DNA of 64,000 bases. It comes from Arenimonas fontis (GTDB lineage: Bacteria > Pseudomonadota > Gammaproteobacteria > Xanthomonadales > Xanthomonadaceae). Below, one piece after another: positions 49,663-57,969 of this stretch. Location of the stretch: contig NZ_VUOD01000005.1 in assembly GCF_008386465.1 (NCBI RefSeq), positions 124,001-188,000 of the forward strand, given 5' to 3'. The notes beneath the pieces were generated by a model. That model had not been told where the DNA came from and made no database searches. It saw only the letters and a list, made by a program, of their open reading frames with translations. The position numbers and the translations under genes were made by a program. Numbering within the stretch: the first letter of the stretch is position 1; each line of letters starts with the position of its first letter.

Positions 49663-49665
49663 GCC

Positions 49666-51435
49666 ATGAGCGATTTCGTCAGCCGTCTTCCCAAGATCTA
49701 CGGGATGTACACCGGAGGCTTCATCGCCTTCGTGGTCATCCTGGCCATCGCCGAGCAGATGGGGCTTCCCAACGTCTGGATCGGCTACGTCTTCATGGCG
49801 GCCACCATCGGCCTGTACGCCATGATCGGCATCATGAGCCGCACCGCCGAGACCGACGAGTACTACGTCGCCGGCCGGCGCGTGCCGGCGGTGTTCAACG
49901 GCATGGCCACCGGCGCCGACTGGATGAGCGCGGCCAGCTTCATCGGCATGGCCGGCACCCTGTACGCGCAGGGTTACGACGGCCTGGCCTTCGTGATGGG
50001 CTGGACCGGCGGTTACGTGCTGGTGGCGCTGTTCCTGGCGCCCTACCTGCGCAAGTTCGGCCAGTACACCATCCCCGACTTCCTGGGCACCCGCTACGGC
50101 GGCAACCTGCCGCGCAGCATCGGCATCATCTGCGCCATCACCGCCAGCTTCACCTACGTGATCGCGCAGATCTACGGCGCCGGCATCATCACCAGCCGCT
50201 TCCTCGGCATAGACCTGGCCACCGGCGTCTGGGTCGGCCTGGCCGGCGTGCTGGTGTGTTCGCTGCTCGGCGGCATGCGGGCGGTGACCTGGACCCAGGT
50301 GGCGCAGTACATCGTGCTGATCATCGCCTACCTGGTACCGGTGGTCTGGCTGTCCATCAAGGTGACCGGCAATCCGGTGCCGCAGATCGCCTACGGCGAG
50401 GTGCTGCAGCAGATCGGCGGCCTGGAGCAGCAGCTTGGCGTGACCGCCGGACATGCCACGCCGTTCGTCAAGAACGACATGGTGAACTTCATCGCCCTGA
50501 CCTTCTGCCTGATGGTGGGCACGGCGGCGCTGCCGCACATCCTGATGCGCTTCTTCACCACCCCCAGCGTGAAGGAGGCGCGCAAGTCGGTGGGCTGGAG
50601 CCTGTTCTTCATCTTCCTGCTGTACTTCACCGCGCCGGCCTACGCGGCCTTCGCCAAGTTCGAGGTCTACAGCAACGTGATCGGGCAGTCGATCGCCACG
50701 CTGCCGGCCTGGGTGGCGTCCTGGTCGAAGGTGGGGCTGGTGTCGGTGTGCGACGCCGTCAACGCCATGGAGACGGTGAAAGGCTGCGCCGCCAACGGCA
50801 ACGGCGACGGCATCCTGCAGCTGACCGAGCTGGTGCTCAATGCCGACGCGATCGTGCTGGCGACGCCGGAGATCGCCGGCCTGCCCTACGTGATCGCCGG
50901 CCTGGTGGCCGCCGGCGGCCTGGCGGCGGCGCTGTCCACCGCCGACGGCCTGCTGCTGACCATCTCCAACGCGCTTTCGCACGACATGTACTACAAGATG
51001 ATCAACCCGAACGCTTCGACGAAGAAGCGCCTGATCGTCGCTCGTGTCATCCTGCTGGGCGTGGCGGCGGTGGCGGCCTACGCGGCATCGCACGCGCCGG
51101 CCACCATACTGGCCATCGTCGCCTGGGCCTTCTCGATCGCGGCGGCCGCCTTCTTCCCTGCCCTGGTGCTGGGCATCTTCTGGAAGCGGGCGAACAAGGC
51201 CGGCGCGGTCGCGGGCATGATCGTGGGCTTCGGCATCACGCTGTACTACCTGATCAACGTGAAGTTCTTCGGGATGCAGCCCTGGTTCGGCATCAAGGAC
51301 GTGTCGGCCGGCATCTTCGGCATCCCGCTGGGCTTCCTGACGATCTGGATCGTCAGCCTGATGACCAGGGAGCCGGCGCAGGAGATCAAGGACCTGGTCG
51401 AGGACCTGCGCTACCCGCGGCTGGTGCGCAGCTAG
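49666..51435 (+). CDS. actP: Acetate permease ActP (sodium:solute symporter)
   Basis: A 589-residue SSS-family symporter with about 13 helices. It has the sodium-site region MATGADWMSAASFIGMAGTLY (near residues 80-100), then IPDFLGTRYGG and STADGLLLTISNALSHDMYY near 425. The length and order match ActP/YjcG, which takes up acetate and glycolate. It is the last gene of the porin-DUF485-actP operon; two strong hairpins follow. Note that CrbS carries a homologous domain. Confidence 0.95.
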   Translation: MSDFVSRLPKIYGMYTGGFIAFVVILAIAEQMGLPNVWIGYVFMAATIGLYAMIGIMSRTAETDEYYVAGRRVPAVFNGMATGADWMSAASFIGMAGTLYAQGYDGLAFVMGWTGGYVLVALFLAPYLRKFGQYTIPDFLGTRYGGNLPRSIGIICAITASFTYVIAQIYGAGIITSRFLGIDLATGVWVGLAGVLVCSLLGGMRAVTWTQVAQYIVLIIAYLVPVVWLSIKVTGNPVPQIAYGEVLQQIGGLEQQLGVTAGHATPFVKNDMVNFIALTFCLMVGTAALPHILMRFFTTPSVKEARKSVGWSLFFIFLLYFTAPAYAAFAKFEVYSNVIGQSIATLPAWVASWSKVGLVSVCDAVNAMETVKGCAANGNGDGILQLTELVLNADAIVLATPEIAGLPYVIAGLVAAGGLAAALSTADGLLLTISNALSHDMYYKMINPNASTKKRLIVARVILLGVAAVAAYAASHAPATILAIVAWAFSIAAAAFFPALVLGIFWKRANKAGAVAGMIVGFGITLYYLINVKFFGMQPWFGIKDVSAGIFGIPLGFLTIWIVSLMTREPAQEIKDLVEDLRYPRLVRS

Positions 51436-51445
51436 TCTCTCTCCG

Positions 51446-51473
51446 CCGCGGCCCGGCGCTCCCCGGGCCGCGG
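51446..51473 (+). terminator. First hairpin after actP
   Basis: CCGCGGCCCGG (51446-51456) pairs with CCGGGCCGCGG (51463-51473). The 11-bp GC stem has no T-run and may stabilise the end of the message ahead of the terminator below. Confidence 0.6.
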
Positions 51474-51480
51474 TCTCCCC

Positions 51481-51513
51481 GACGCCGATGTGCGAACATC
51501 GGCGTCTTCTTTT
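51481..51513 (+). terminator. Terminator of the porin-DUF485-actP operon
   Basis: GACGCCGATGT (51481-51491), loop GCGA, ACATCGGCGTC (51496-51506), then TTCTTTT. A perfect 11-bp stem with a T-rich tail. Confidence 0.95.
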
Positions 51514-51531
51514 GGGTGCCGGTAACCGACC

Positions 51532-51834
51532 ATGCTGACGGCTTACACCATCATCCAGTTCGTGCTGGCAGTGCTGATGTGGACCCTGGTGGGGCGCGGC
51601 GTGCTGCGCCTGCTGATCCCGGGCGACCCGATGGCCAACCCGGTCTACCGGATCTTCACCTGGGTGCTGTGGCCGGTGCTGGCGCCGCTGAAGGCGACGC
51701 TGGGGCGGCTGGTGCCGCACTCGCACCTGGGCTGGTACGCGCTGTTCCTGCTGCTGACGCTGCGCGTGGGGCTGTACATGCTGTTCTACAGCCAGGGCTG
51801 GCTGGTGCTGCCAGCCCCTGTCGCCGGCGCCTGA
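51532..51834 (+). CDS. Small YggT-like membrane protein
   Basis: A 100-residue protein with about three hydrophobic helices (near residues 5-20, 42-55, 68-85). The layout, IIQFVLAVLMWTLVGRGVLRLL then NPVYRIFTWVLWPVLAPLKATL, resembles one YggT domain, although the match is loose. No obvious RBS. Stands apart from the actP operon because the terminator lies between them. Function unknown. Confidence 0.65.
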   Translation: MLTAYTIIQFVLAVLMWTLVGRGVLRLLIPGDPMANPVYRIFTWVLWPVLAPLKATLGRLVPHSHLGWYALFLLLTLRVGLYMLFYSQGWLVLPAPVAGA

Positions 51835-51862
51835 GCGGCGCCGGCCCTGCTGCCGGCCGGGC

Positions 51863-53047
51863 TCAGGCCCTGGCCGGCGCCATCGCGTAGCCCTTGAGGC
51901 AGGCCGAGAACTCTTCCAGGGCGCGGATGCCCGAAGCCTCGGCCTCGGCGCACCAGGCGCGCAGGGCTTCCAGCTTGGCCTCGGCCTCGGCGCTGCGCAG
52001 CTCGTAGATCGCCAGCAGGCGCTGGCGGAACTCGATCAGGCGGTGGATCTGCGGCCGCTCGTTGATCCAGGCGGTGAAACGGGCGCGCTGCTCCTCGCTC
52101 AGCCAGCGGCCCTCGCTGCGGAAGGCGCGGCGCAGGCGACCCGGCAGGTCACGCGCCTCGGCCTGCAGGTGCGGCTTGAGCACCATGCGGTAGTAGTCGG
52201 TGGCCACCTGCCAGCGGTGCGCCATCATGGCCTTGAGGGTCTCGGCATCGGGCACCTGGATGTTCGGGCGCAGGTCCAGCTCCGGGGCCACGCGCAGCAC
52301 CTTGGCCAGGCCGACCGCCTGCAGGCCGCGGATCATTGCCCAGCCGATGTCGAACTCGTAGCGGCGCAGGGCGAAGCGGGCCGAGCTCGGGAAGGCGTGG
52401 TGGTTGTTGTGCAGCTCCTCGCCACCGATCCACACGCCCCAGGGGGTGAGGTTGGTGGAGGTGTCGGCGGTGTCGAAGTTGCGGTAACCCCACCAGTGGC
52501 CCAGGCCGTTGACGACGCCGGCGGCCCAGAACGGGATCCAGGCCATCTGCAGGGCCCAGATCGCCACGCCCGGGATGCCGAACAGGGCGAGGTTGATGAA
52601 CAGCATCAGCACCGGGCCCATGGTGGCGTGCGGGGTGTAAACGTGGCGCTCGATCCAGTCGTCGGGCGTGCCCTTGCCGTACTTCTCCAGCATGTCCTTG
52701 TCCAGGCGCGCCTGCTGGTAGAGCTCGACACCGCGCCAGAGCACCCGGTTGATGCCGGCGAAGCGCGGGCTGTGCGGGTCTTCCTCGGTCTCACACTTGG
52801 CGTGGTGCTTGCGGTGCACTGCCGTCCACTCCTTGGTGACCATGGCGGTGGTCAGCCAGGCCCAGAAGCGGAAGAAATGGGTCAGCACCGGGTGGAAGTC
52901 GACGCCACGATGGGCCGCGCTGCGATGCAGGTAGAGGGTGACGGTGAAGATGGTGGTCTGCACCACCACCAGGAAATAGACGGCCATCTGCCAATAGCTG
53001 GCCTGCGTCAGGCCGCGGGACAGCCAATCGTAGAGCGCGGGGGACAT
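51863..53047 (-). CDS. Membrane fatty acid desaturase (delta-9 type)
   Basis: A 394-residue acyl desaturase with three histidine boxes: HRSAAH near residue 34, HRKHH near 80 and HNNHH near 215. Membrane helices flank them (near 15-35, 55-75, 145-190). It introduces a cis double bond in acyl chains, giving membrane fluidity control. I chose ATG 53047 because GGAG lies 7 nt upstream and it begins MSPALYDWLSRG; a longer frame to 53188 is Arg/Pro-rich. Divergent from mutM. Confidence 0.88.
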   Translation of the reverse strand: MSPALYDWLSRGLTQASYWQMAVYFLVVVQTTIFTVTLYLHRSAAHRGVDFHPVLTHFFRFWAWLTTAMVTKEWTAVHRKHHAKCETEEDPHSPRFAGINRVLWRGVELYQQARLDKDMLEKYGKGTPDDWIERHVYTPHATMGPVLMLFINLALFGIPGVAIWALQMAWIPFWAAGVVNGLGHWWGYRNFDTADTSTNLTPWGVWIGGEELHNNHHAFPSSARFALRRYEFDIGWAMIRGLQAVGLAKVLRVAPELDLRPNIQVPDAETLKAMMAHRWQVATDYYRMVLKPHLQAEARDLPGRLRRAFRSEGRWLSEEQRARFTAWINERPQIHRLIEFRQRLLAIYELRSAEAEAKLEALRAWCAEAEASGIRALEEFSACLKGYAMAPARA

Positions 53048-53208
53048 GGTGACTCCGGAGCGGGCGCGGGGCCCGGTGTTGCGTTGGGGAAGCCGCATCA
53101 TGCCCCCCGGCGGGCCCCCCGTCACCCTGCGAGGGGGTACGGAATGGGGCCGGGATTCAGGTTCGGCGGGTGATTGAGCCCATCGCACGGGCGGGCGACA
53201 CTGCCGCC

Positions 53209-54021
53209 ATGCCCGAACTGCCCGAAGTCGAAACCACCCGCCGCGGCATCGCCCCGCACCTGGAAGGCCGGAAGATTGCCGGCGTGACCCTGCGCCGGCC
53301 GGACCTGCGCTGGCCCATCCCGCCCGAGATCCGCCGCCTGTTGCCCGGCCAGCGCCTGTTGGCGGTGCGGCGGCGGGCCAAGTATCTGCTGCTGGACACC
53401 GAGCCCGGCGCCGCCCTGGTGCACTTGGGCATGAGCGGCGTGCTGCGGGTGCTGCCCGGACGCACCCCGCCGGCTGCCCACGACCACGTGGACATCCGCC
53501 TGGATTCCGGCCGGGTGCTGCGCTTCACCGACCCGCGCCGCTTCGGCTGCCTGCTCTGGCAGCCGGCCGGCGAGACGCACGAGCTGCTGGCCGGCCTCGG
53601 CCCCGAGCCGCTGTCGGACGCCTTCGACGGCGACTACCTGTTCGAGCTCAGCCGCGGCCGCAAGGCGCCGGTCAAGACCTTCCTGATGGACCAGGCCGTG
53701 GTGGTGGGCGTGGGCAACATCTACGCCGCCGAGAGCCTGTTCGAGGCCGGCATCGCCCCGCACCGGGCGGCGGGCTCGATCAGCCGCGAACGCTACGCGC
53801 GGCTGGCGGCGGCGGTGAAGCGGATCCTCGGGCACGCGATCACGCGTGGCGGCACCACCCTGCGCGACTTCCTGTCACCGGATGGGCTGCCGGGGTATTT
53901 CGAGCAGGAGCTGCGAGTGTATGGGCGGGAGGGCGAGCCCTGCCTGGTGTGCGGGCGGAAGATTCGCGAGAGCCGGCTTGGTGGAAGGGCTACGGCGTGG
54001 TGTGGAGGGTGTCAGAGGTAG
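53209..54021 (+). CDS. mutM: Formamidopyrimidine-DNA glycosylase
   Basis: A 270-residue base-excision repair enzyme that removes 8-oxoguanine. MPELPEVE at the N-terminus contains the catalytic Pro2 and Glu3. [15 protein letters not shown] is the DNA-binding helix-two-turns-helix, and the C-terminal zinc finger reads CLVCGRKI, then WCGGCQR. The frame extends further upstream, but PELPEVE fixes the start at 53209. The 3' end abuts the IS-rich region. Confidence 0.96.
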   Translation: MPELPEVETTRRGIAPHLEGRKIAGVTLRRPDLRWPIPPEIRRLLPGQRLLAVRRRAKYLLLDTEPGAALVHLGMSGVLRVLPGRTPPAAHDHVDIRLDSGRVLRFTDPRRFGCLLWQPAGETHELLAGLGPEPLSDAFDGDYLFELSRGRKAPVKTFLMDQAVVVGVGNIYAAESLFEAGIAPHRAAGSISRERYARLAAAVKRILGHAITRGGTTLRDFLSPDGLPGYFEQELRVYGREGEPCLVCGRKIRESRLGGRATAWCGGCQR

Positions 54022-54109
54022 CTGAATCGCCCGGGCTTCCCGGAGGCGATCGGTTCAAGCTGATCGTGGCGCTGCCGCTGGCGAAGCGGCGCGCCACCGC
54101 TCAGGAACT

Positions 54110-54194
54110 TGGCTCGGTGATCACGGCACATCACTAGCGCCGTCCTGCTTGAGCACGGCAATGATCCGGTCGCGGTAAACCTCGACTTCTTCAT
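54110..54194 (-). pseudogene. Frameshifted remnant of an IS3 (IS407-group) orfA
   Basis: The minus strand begins MKKSRFT, preceded by AGGAGG as in IS407-group elements. The conserved IIAVLKQ and LCRDH segments that should follow appear in other frames, so at least two frameshifts have occurred. The rest of the element is missing; mutM starts just beyond. Confidence 0.6.
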
Positions 54195-54233
54195 GCAACC
54201 TCCTGGCGGGGAAAAGATGCCAGAAAGTTCCAC

Positions 54234-55115
54234 TTATCGGCTGTCTACCGACCGGGGAAGCTTACGGTTGTACCAGTCGACGAACGCCCGCGCCCAGCGC
54301 CGCGCCTGATCGAGGTCGGCAAATCCCTTGGCCGGAAAGCCCGGGCGGTACTTGGCGGTGCGGAACAGCGATTCGACAAAGGCGTTGTCGTCACTCACCC
54401 GTGGGCGCGAATAGGACGGGGTCACGCCCAGCCACTGCAGCATCGCCAGCACCGTGGTGGCCTTGAGCGTCTGCCCGTTGTCGCCATGCAGCACTGGTTT
54501 GGTCGGGGTCGCATGAAGGCCCTCGGCCAGCGCGGTGCGCTTGAGCAGATGGGCCGCGTGCTCGCCGGTGTCGGACGCGTGCACCTCGTAACCGACAATC
54601 TTGCGGCTGTAGAGGTCGAGGATCAGGTAGAGATAGAACCACTGCCCGCTGACCGTCCGCGGCAGCCAGGTCACGTCCCAGCACCAGACCTGGCCCGGCG
54701 CCTGGGCGACATGGGTGGTCGGTGCACGCCCCGCCTCGGGCGCCTTGGCGCGTCCGCGGTGCGCTACCTGCGCGGCCGCGTGCATGACCCGGTAGAACGT
54801 CCGCTCGCTGGCCAGATACACCCCTTCATCGGCCAGGCGCGGCACGATCTGGGCCGGCGGCAACGCAGCAAACCGGTCCTCGTTGACCACGCGCAGGATC
54901 GCGGCGCGCTCGGCCTCGCTCAGGGCGTGGGCCGACCGGGGGCGAACGGCCTGGGGGCGGCGATCCGCCCGGATCCCGCCGGCCTCGTCCTGCCAGCGCT
55001 GAACGGTGCGGGGGTCGATGCCGACCACCTCGCAGGCCGGTGCCAGCCGGGCGCCTTTGGTACGGGCTTGTTCGATGTCGCGGACCAGTGCCTGGCGATC
55101 TTCCAGCGCAATCAT
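54234..55115 (-). CDS. IS3-family transposase OrfB (C-terminally truncated)
   Basis: A 293-residue DDE integrase-type transposase. The catalytic Asp lies in CWDVTWL, the second in LHGDNGQ and the Glu in DDNAFVESLFRTAKYRP. It reads correctly to VDWYN near residue 283, where the family normally continues with a conserved (R)HSGIxYVTP segment; here it runs into RKLPRSVDSR and stops because foreign DNA has been joined at about 54266. The start overlaps the OrfA stop by 4 nt. Confidence 0.85.
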   Translation of the reverse strand: MIALEDRQALVRDIEQARTKGARLAPACEVVGIDPRTVQRWQDEAGGIRADRRPQAVRPRSAHALSEAERAAILRVVNEDRFAALPPAQIVPRLADEGVYLASERTFYRVMHAAAQVAHRGRAKAPEAGRAPTTHVAQAPGQVWCWDVTWLPRTVSGQWFYLYLILDLYSRKIVGYEVHASDTGEHAAHLLKRTALAEGLHATPTKPVLHGDNGQTLKATTVLAMLQWLGVTPSYSRPRVSDDNAFVESLFRTAKYRPGFPAKGFADLDQARRWARAFVDWYNRKLPRSVDSR

Positions 55116-55639
55116 GCGTCCGCGTCCTTTCGGAAGATCGCCTCGGCTTTTTTTGCCAGCACCAGGAGCGCCGCCGCTTCCGCCAGCGCCTTGTCCTTGC
55201 GCCGCAGCTCGCGCTCCAGCTCACGCACACGGCGCCGCTCTGCCTTGGCATCGGACGCGACAGCGGCACCCGCAGGATCCGCCAGCGCACCAACGGCGGC
55301 CTCGCGCCACTCATCCAGCTCGCTCGGGAACAACCCGTGCGCGCGGCACCAGGCGTTGCGATCCTCCGCACTCATCGAGGCCGTCGTCAGCACCGCCTCG
55401 AACCGGGCCGCCGCCGTCCAGCCGCCAGGCTTCGGCCCGGACGCCAGAGCCGCCGCGCGCCAACGCTCCAGCGTCGCCACCGACACACCCATCTCCCGCG
55501 ACACCACCGCCAGATCGGCACTCTCAGGCGGCAACAGCCTGGCTACCGCCTTGTCCTTGAACGCTTGTCCGTATCGAGCCACTTGCCATTTCCTCTCGCC
55601 CCCAAACATGGTCCTATCGGGGCGGCAACTAGTCTGACA
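54266..55639 (-). mobile_element. IS3-family element, left end deleted
   Basis: It holds orfA and a truncated orfB. Its right end is marked by TGTCAGACTAGTTGCC (minus strand, beginning at 55639), where a coding frame of an unrelated gene (55640-55914) is interrupted. The expected partner inverted repeat is missing at the left, consistent with loss of that end. Confidence 0.75.
55112..55609 (-). CDS. IS3-family transposase OrfA
   Basis: A 165-residue DNA-binding protein of the IS element. It has an N-terminal helix-turn-helix (SREMGVSVATLERWR near residues 35-50) and a C-terminal leucine-zipper-like coiled coil (RRVRELERELRRKDKALAEAAALL) for joining OrfB. It overlaps orfB (ATGA). No frameshift signal was confirmed. 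Confidence 0.85.
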   Translation of the reverse strand: MFGGERKWQVARYGQAFKDKAVARLLPPESADLAVVSREMGVSVATLERWRAAALASGPKPGGWTAAARFEAVLTTASMSAEDRNAWCRAHGLFPSELDEWREAAVGALADPAGAAVASDAKAERRRVRELERELRRKDKALAEAAALLVLAKKAEAIFRKDADA

Positions 55640-55914
55640 CTGGGGGCACCGGCCAAGGCAATGCTGACCAAGCCGTTCCTGGAAATGTCCACGCTCTCGA
55701 CACGTCTCCCGATAGCATTGAGCAATAGCCTCGGGAAGTCCGGATCGCCGAACACCGCGTTCGATTTGGCATCGGTCGCATGAGCCTTCCCAAGCAGCCG
55801 CAAGACCGGGCCATCAAAACTTAGCTCGATGTAATCCCGAACAAAGCAAACACCGCTCACCTCTTCTCCTACGATGCTTTCAATCGCAGATCCTGAAGAA
55901 GACGAAGAAATCAT
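55640..55914 (-). pseudogene. Truncated putative immunity gene interrupted by the IS
   Basis: A frame of about 91 host-encoded codons starting MISSSSSGSAIESIVGEEV; it resembles bacterial immunity-like proteins with a V-x-FVxDYxEL-x-FDGPVLR core. After about LAGAPS it enters the IS end, so the C-terminus is lost. Its ATG overlaps the stop of an upstream RHS tip fragment (ATGA), the classic toxin-immunity arrangement. Base composition is lower in GC than the genome average. Confidence 0.6.
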
Positions 55915-56025
55915 GGCTTTTTATCCAAGTAGTGGTGTGCCGCAGGATCATTGTTGGAGACAGTGCGCCCAGTTGCAGGGTTGACGGTCTGCCGCCCCTC
56001 GTTCATGTAAACCGCCCTGGCACCT
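55911..56025 (-). pseudogene. C-terminal fragment of an RHS/polymorphic toxin
   Basis: The minus strand encodes 37 residues ending with TVNPATGRTVSNNDPAAHHY and a Lys-rich tail. The NPATGRTVSNxDPAAH motif is typical of the C-termini of polymorphic toxins. The upstream part of the toxin has been removed and replaced by the IS inverted repeat at 56026. This is an orphan tip kept beside its putative immunity gene. Confidence 0.6.
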
Positions 56026-56079
56026 TGGAGTTGACCCGGTTTAGTGGACACCTCATCGTTGGATTTGGAGGAGTTCACC

Positions 56080-56391
56080 ATGGCAGACAAGACGGTTCGA
56101 TACGCGCCGGAGTTTAGGCGGCAGATGGTGGCGTTGGTCGGCACGGGCCGGACGCCGGCATCGCTGTCCAAGGAGTTCGGGCCTTCGGCCTGGACGATTG
56201 GGCTTTGGGTCAAGCAAGCCCAGCGTGATGCGGGCAGCGGCGACGGCGGGCTGACGAGCGCTGAGCGCGAAGAGCTGCAGCGCTTGCGGCGCGAGAATCG
56301 GCGGCTGAAGGAGGAGCGCGACATCCTCTCAAAAGCCGCGGCCTGGGTCGCCACGGAGAACGGCCCCTCGAAGCGCTCTTCGGGTTCGTGA
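56080..56391 (+). CDS. IS3-family transposase OrfA
   Basis: A 103-residue DNA-binding subunit: helix-turn-helix near residues 25-45 (SLSKEFGPSAWTIGLWV) followed by a coiled coil (LQRLRRENRRLKEERDIL). GGAGG lies upstream of ATG 56080. OrfB overlaps in the -1 frame; an A-rich stretch (CTCAAAAG) near 56330 is a possible slippery site for an OrfAB fusion. Confidence 0.85.
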   Translation: MADKTVRYAPEFRRQMVALVGTGRTPASLSKEFGPSAWTIGLWVKQAQRDAGSGDGGLTSAEREELQRLRRENRRLKEERDILSKAAAWVATENGPSKRSSGS

Positions 56392-57308
56392 AGGCGAATC
56401 AGGCCACCCATTCGGTCGAGGTCATGTGCCGATTGCTTGGCGTGTCCAGGAGCGGGTTTTACGCCTGGTTGAAACGCCCGATGTGCCAGCGGCAGCGGCG
56501 GGATCTGGAACTGACGGGCACGATCTGCGCGATCCACCGCCGCTCGCGGGAGACCTACGGGGCCCCGAGCATCCACGCCGAGCTGGCGGACGATCACGGC
56601 ATTCACATCGGCCGCAAGCGCGTGGCCCGGCTGATGCGCCAGAACGGCCTGCGGGGCGCCACGCTGCGCAAGTACGTGGTGACCACGCAGAGCGATCCGG
56701 AGGCGGCCAAGCCCATCGATCTGGTGGAGCGCCGGTTCTTCGCCGACGCGCCCGACCAGCTGTGGGTGGCGGACATGACCTATGTCCCGACTTGGTCGGG
56801 CTGGCTGTATCTGGCGATGGTGCTGGACGTGTACTCGCGCAAAGTCGTCGGCTGGGCCATGGACACGAACATGCGCACCGAGCTGATCCTCGACGCGCTG
56901 CAGATGGCGGTGACGCAGCGTCAGCCGAGCGGCGTCATCCACCATTCGGACCGGGGGTCCCAGTACACGAGCTATGCTTTCGGCAAGCGCTGCCGGGAAG
57001 CCGGCATCATGCCGTCGATGGGCTCGGTGGGCGATGCCTACGACAACGCGATGGCCGAGAGCTTCTTCGCCACGCTCGAACGCGAGGTGCTCAACCGTCG
57101 GCGGTTCAAAAGCCAGGCCGAAGCCAGGATGGCGATCTTCGAGTGGATCGAGGGCTGGTACAACCCGCATCGTCGTCACTCGGGTCTGGGTTACCGATCG
57201 CCGGTCAACTACGAGCGCGCACATCACCAAGCAAGGGTCCGGATGGCAGAGCTTCCGCCACCTGCAGCAGCGGAACCGACGTCGGGTAAGATCCCGGAGG
57301 CAGCATGA
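56388..57308 (+). CDS. IS3-family transposase OrfB
   Basis: A 306-residue DDE transposase. Catalytic residues are in WVADMTYVP, IHHSDRGSQYTS and DNAMAESFFATLERE, then NPHRRHSGLGYRSP. It starts with GTG overlapping the orfA stop (GTGA) and is in the -1 frame relative to OrfA. Complete, so the element is probably functional. Confidence 0.9.
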   Translation: MKANQATHSVEVMCRLLGVSRSGFYAWLKRPMCQRQRRDLELTGTICAIHRRSRETYGAPSIHAELADDHGIHIGRKRVARLMRQNGLRGATLRKYVVTTQSDPEAAKPIDLVERRFFADAPDQLWVADMTYVPTWSGWLYLAMVLDVYSRKVVGWAMDTNMRTELILDALQMAVTQRQPSGVIHHSDRGSQYTSYAFGKRCREAGIMPSMGSVGDAYDNAMAESFFATLEREVLNRRRFKSQAEARMAIFEWIEGWYNPHRRHSGLGYRSPVNYERAHHQARVRMAELPPPAAAEPTSGKIPEAA

Positions 57309-57363
57309 AGGAAAGAGCGCAGGACTGAGACATCAACCTGTCCACGAAAGCGGGTCAACTCCA

Positions 57364-57473
57364 GAACACCCGATCAGGCGCTGCGCGAAGCGCTGCAGAT
57401 CAACGCGCTGCCGCCCATCGTTCCCGACCTCGAGGAGACAACCGAAACCCAAGCTGAGAAACTCGTCGCCTGA
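57364..57473 (+). pseudogene. Unidentified C-terminal ORF fragment beside the IS
   Basis: Immediately after the IS right end a plus-strand frame reads TPDQALREALQINALPPIVP and ends LVA with TGA at 57471-57473. It looks coding but I cannot assign it. It was probably part of a gene cut by the IS. A 12-bp palindrome GGGTAATTACCC follows at 57499-57510. Confidence 0.4.
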
Positions 57474-57531
57474 CCGCCGCTACCAGTGGCCCAGTGTCGG
57501 GTAATTACCCAACTTGTACACGATAGTGCAA

Positions 57532-57969
57532 TCAGTCAGCGAAGGAGTAATGGCAAACTTCTTCAAGATCCAAGACAAACTCGCCGGACATCAAACTAAT
57601 TGTGCCTAGCACCTCAACATCCGCTGATATGTTGCACAAGTAGTTGGCACCTCGTTCTGAGCAGATCTTCTTTCGTTCAGCATAAAACTTCGCTACAGAT
57701 TCGGAAGTGCCACGCCTGCCAATGTCGATTATGCGGCGCCCTCCGACGCATGATGCGTCCTCGACAACTTCCTCGTGCTTTCCATCAGACACATAACGCG
57801 CGCTGAGTTTGACCTTAGCGCCATGGTACAGCTGAAGATTCCAGGCAACCTCGCAAAATGAAGGTTGCTTTGCTTCAACGTCTCTTACGTTGACAGACGT
57901 TGACGAGACACAGCCTGCCAAAAAGAAGGCCACGTAAAAAGCTGCTAATCGCTGCGGACGCGTAGTCAC
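57532..57969 (-). CDS. Small lipoprotein, putative immunity partner of the RHS toxin
   Basis: A 145-residue protein with a lipobox (FLAGC near residue 20) and several cysteines in the mature part (near 39, 75, 102 and 111). The core SFCEVAWNLQLYHGAKVKLS resembles a family of periplasmic lipoproteins of unknown function. It starts at GTG 57969, overlapping the RHS stop (GTGA), with GGAGGAG just upstream, so its translation is coupled to the toxin. Periplasmic placement fits protection against a secreted metallopeptidase. Base composition is lower in GC than neighbouring chromosome. Confidence 0.7.
   Translation of the reverse strand: MTTRPQRLAAFYVAFFLAGCVSSTSVNVRDVEAKQPSFCEVAWNLQLYHGAKVKLSARYVSDGKHEEVVEDASCVGGRRIIDIGRRGTSESVAKFYAERKKICSERGANYLCNISADVEVLGTISLMSGEFVLDLEEVCHYSFAD

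Larger units (their letters stand above)
56026..57363 (+). mobile_element. Complete IS3-family insertion sequence
   Basis: A 1338-bp element bounded by 25-bp imperfect inverted repeats (56026-56050 and 57339-57363; both begin TGGAGTTGACCCG and end TGGACA). It encodes OrfA and OrfB in -1 register. The flanks (left ..CACCT, right GAACACC..) show no matching direct repeat, so the element has probably rearranged its neighbourhood. Confidence 0.92.

Noticed and set aside
49363-51726. 787-residue minus-strand frame opposite actP
   Set aside because: Runs across three plus-strand genes and a terminator; His/Asp/Arg-rich shadow.
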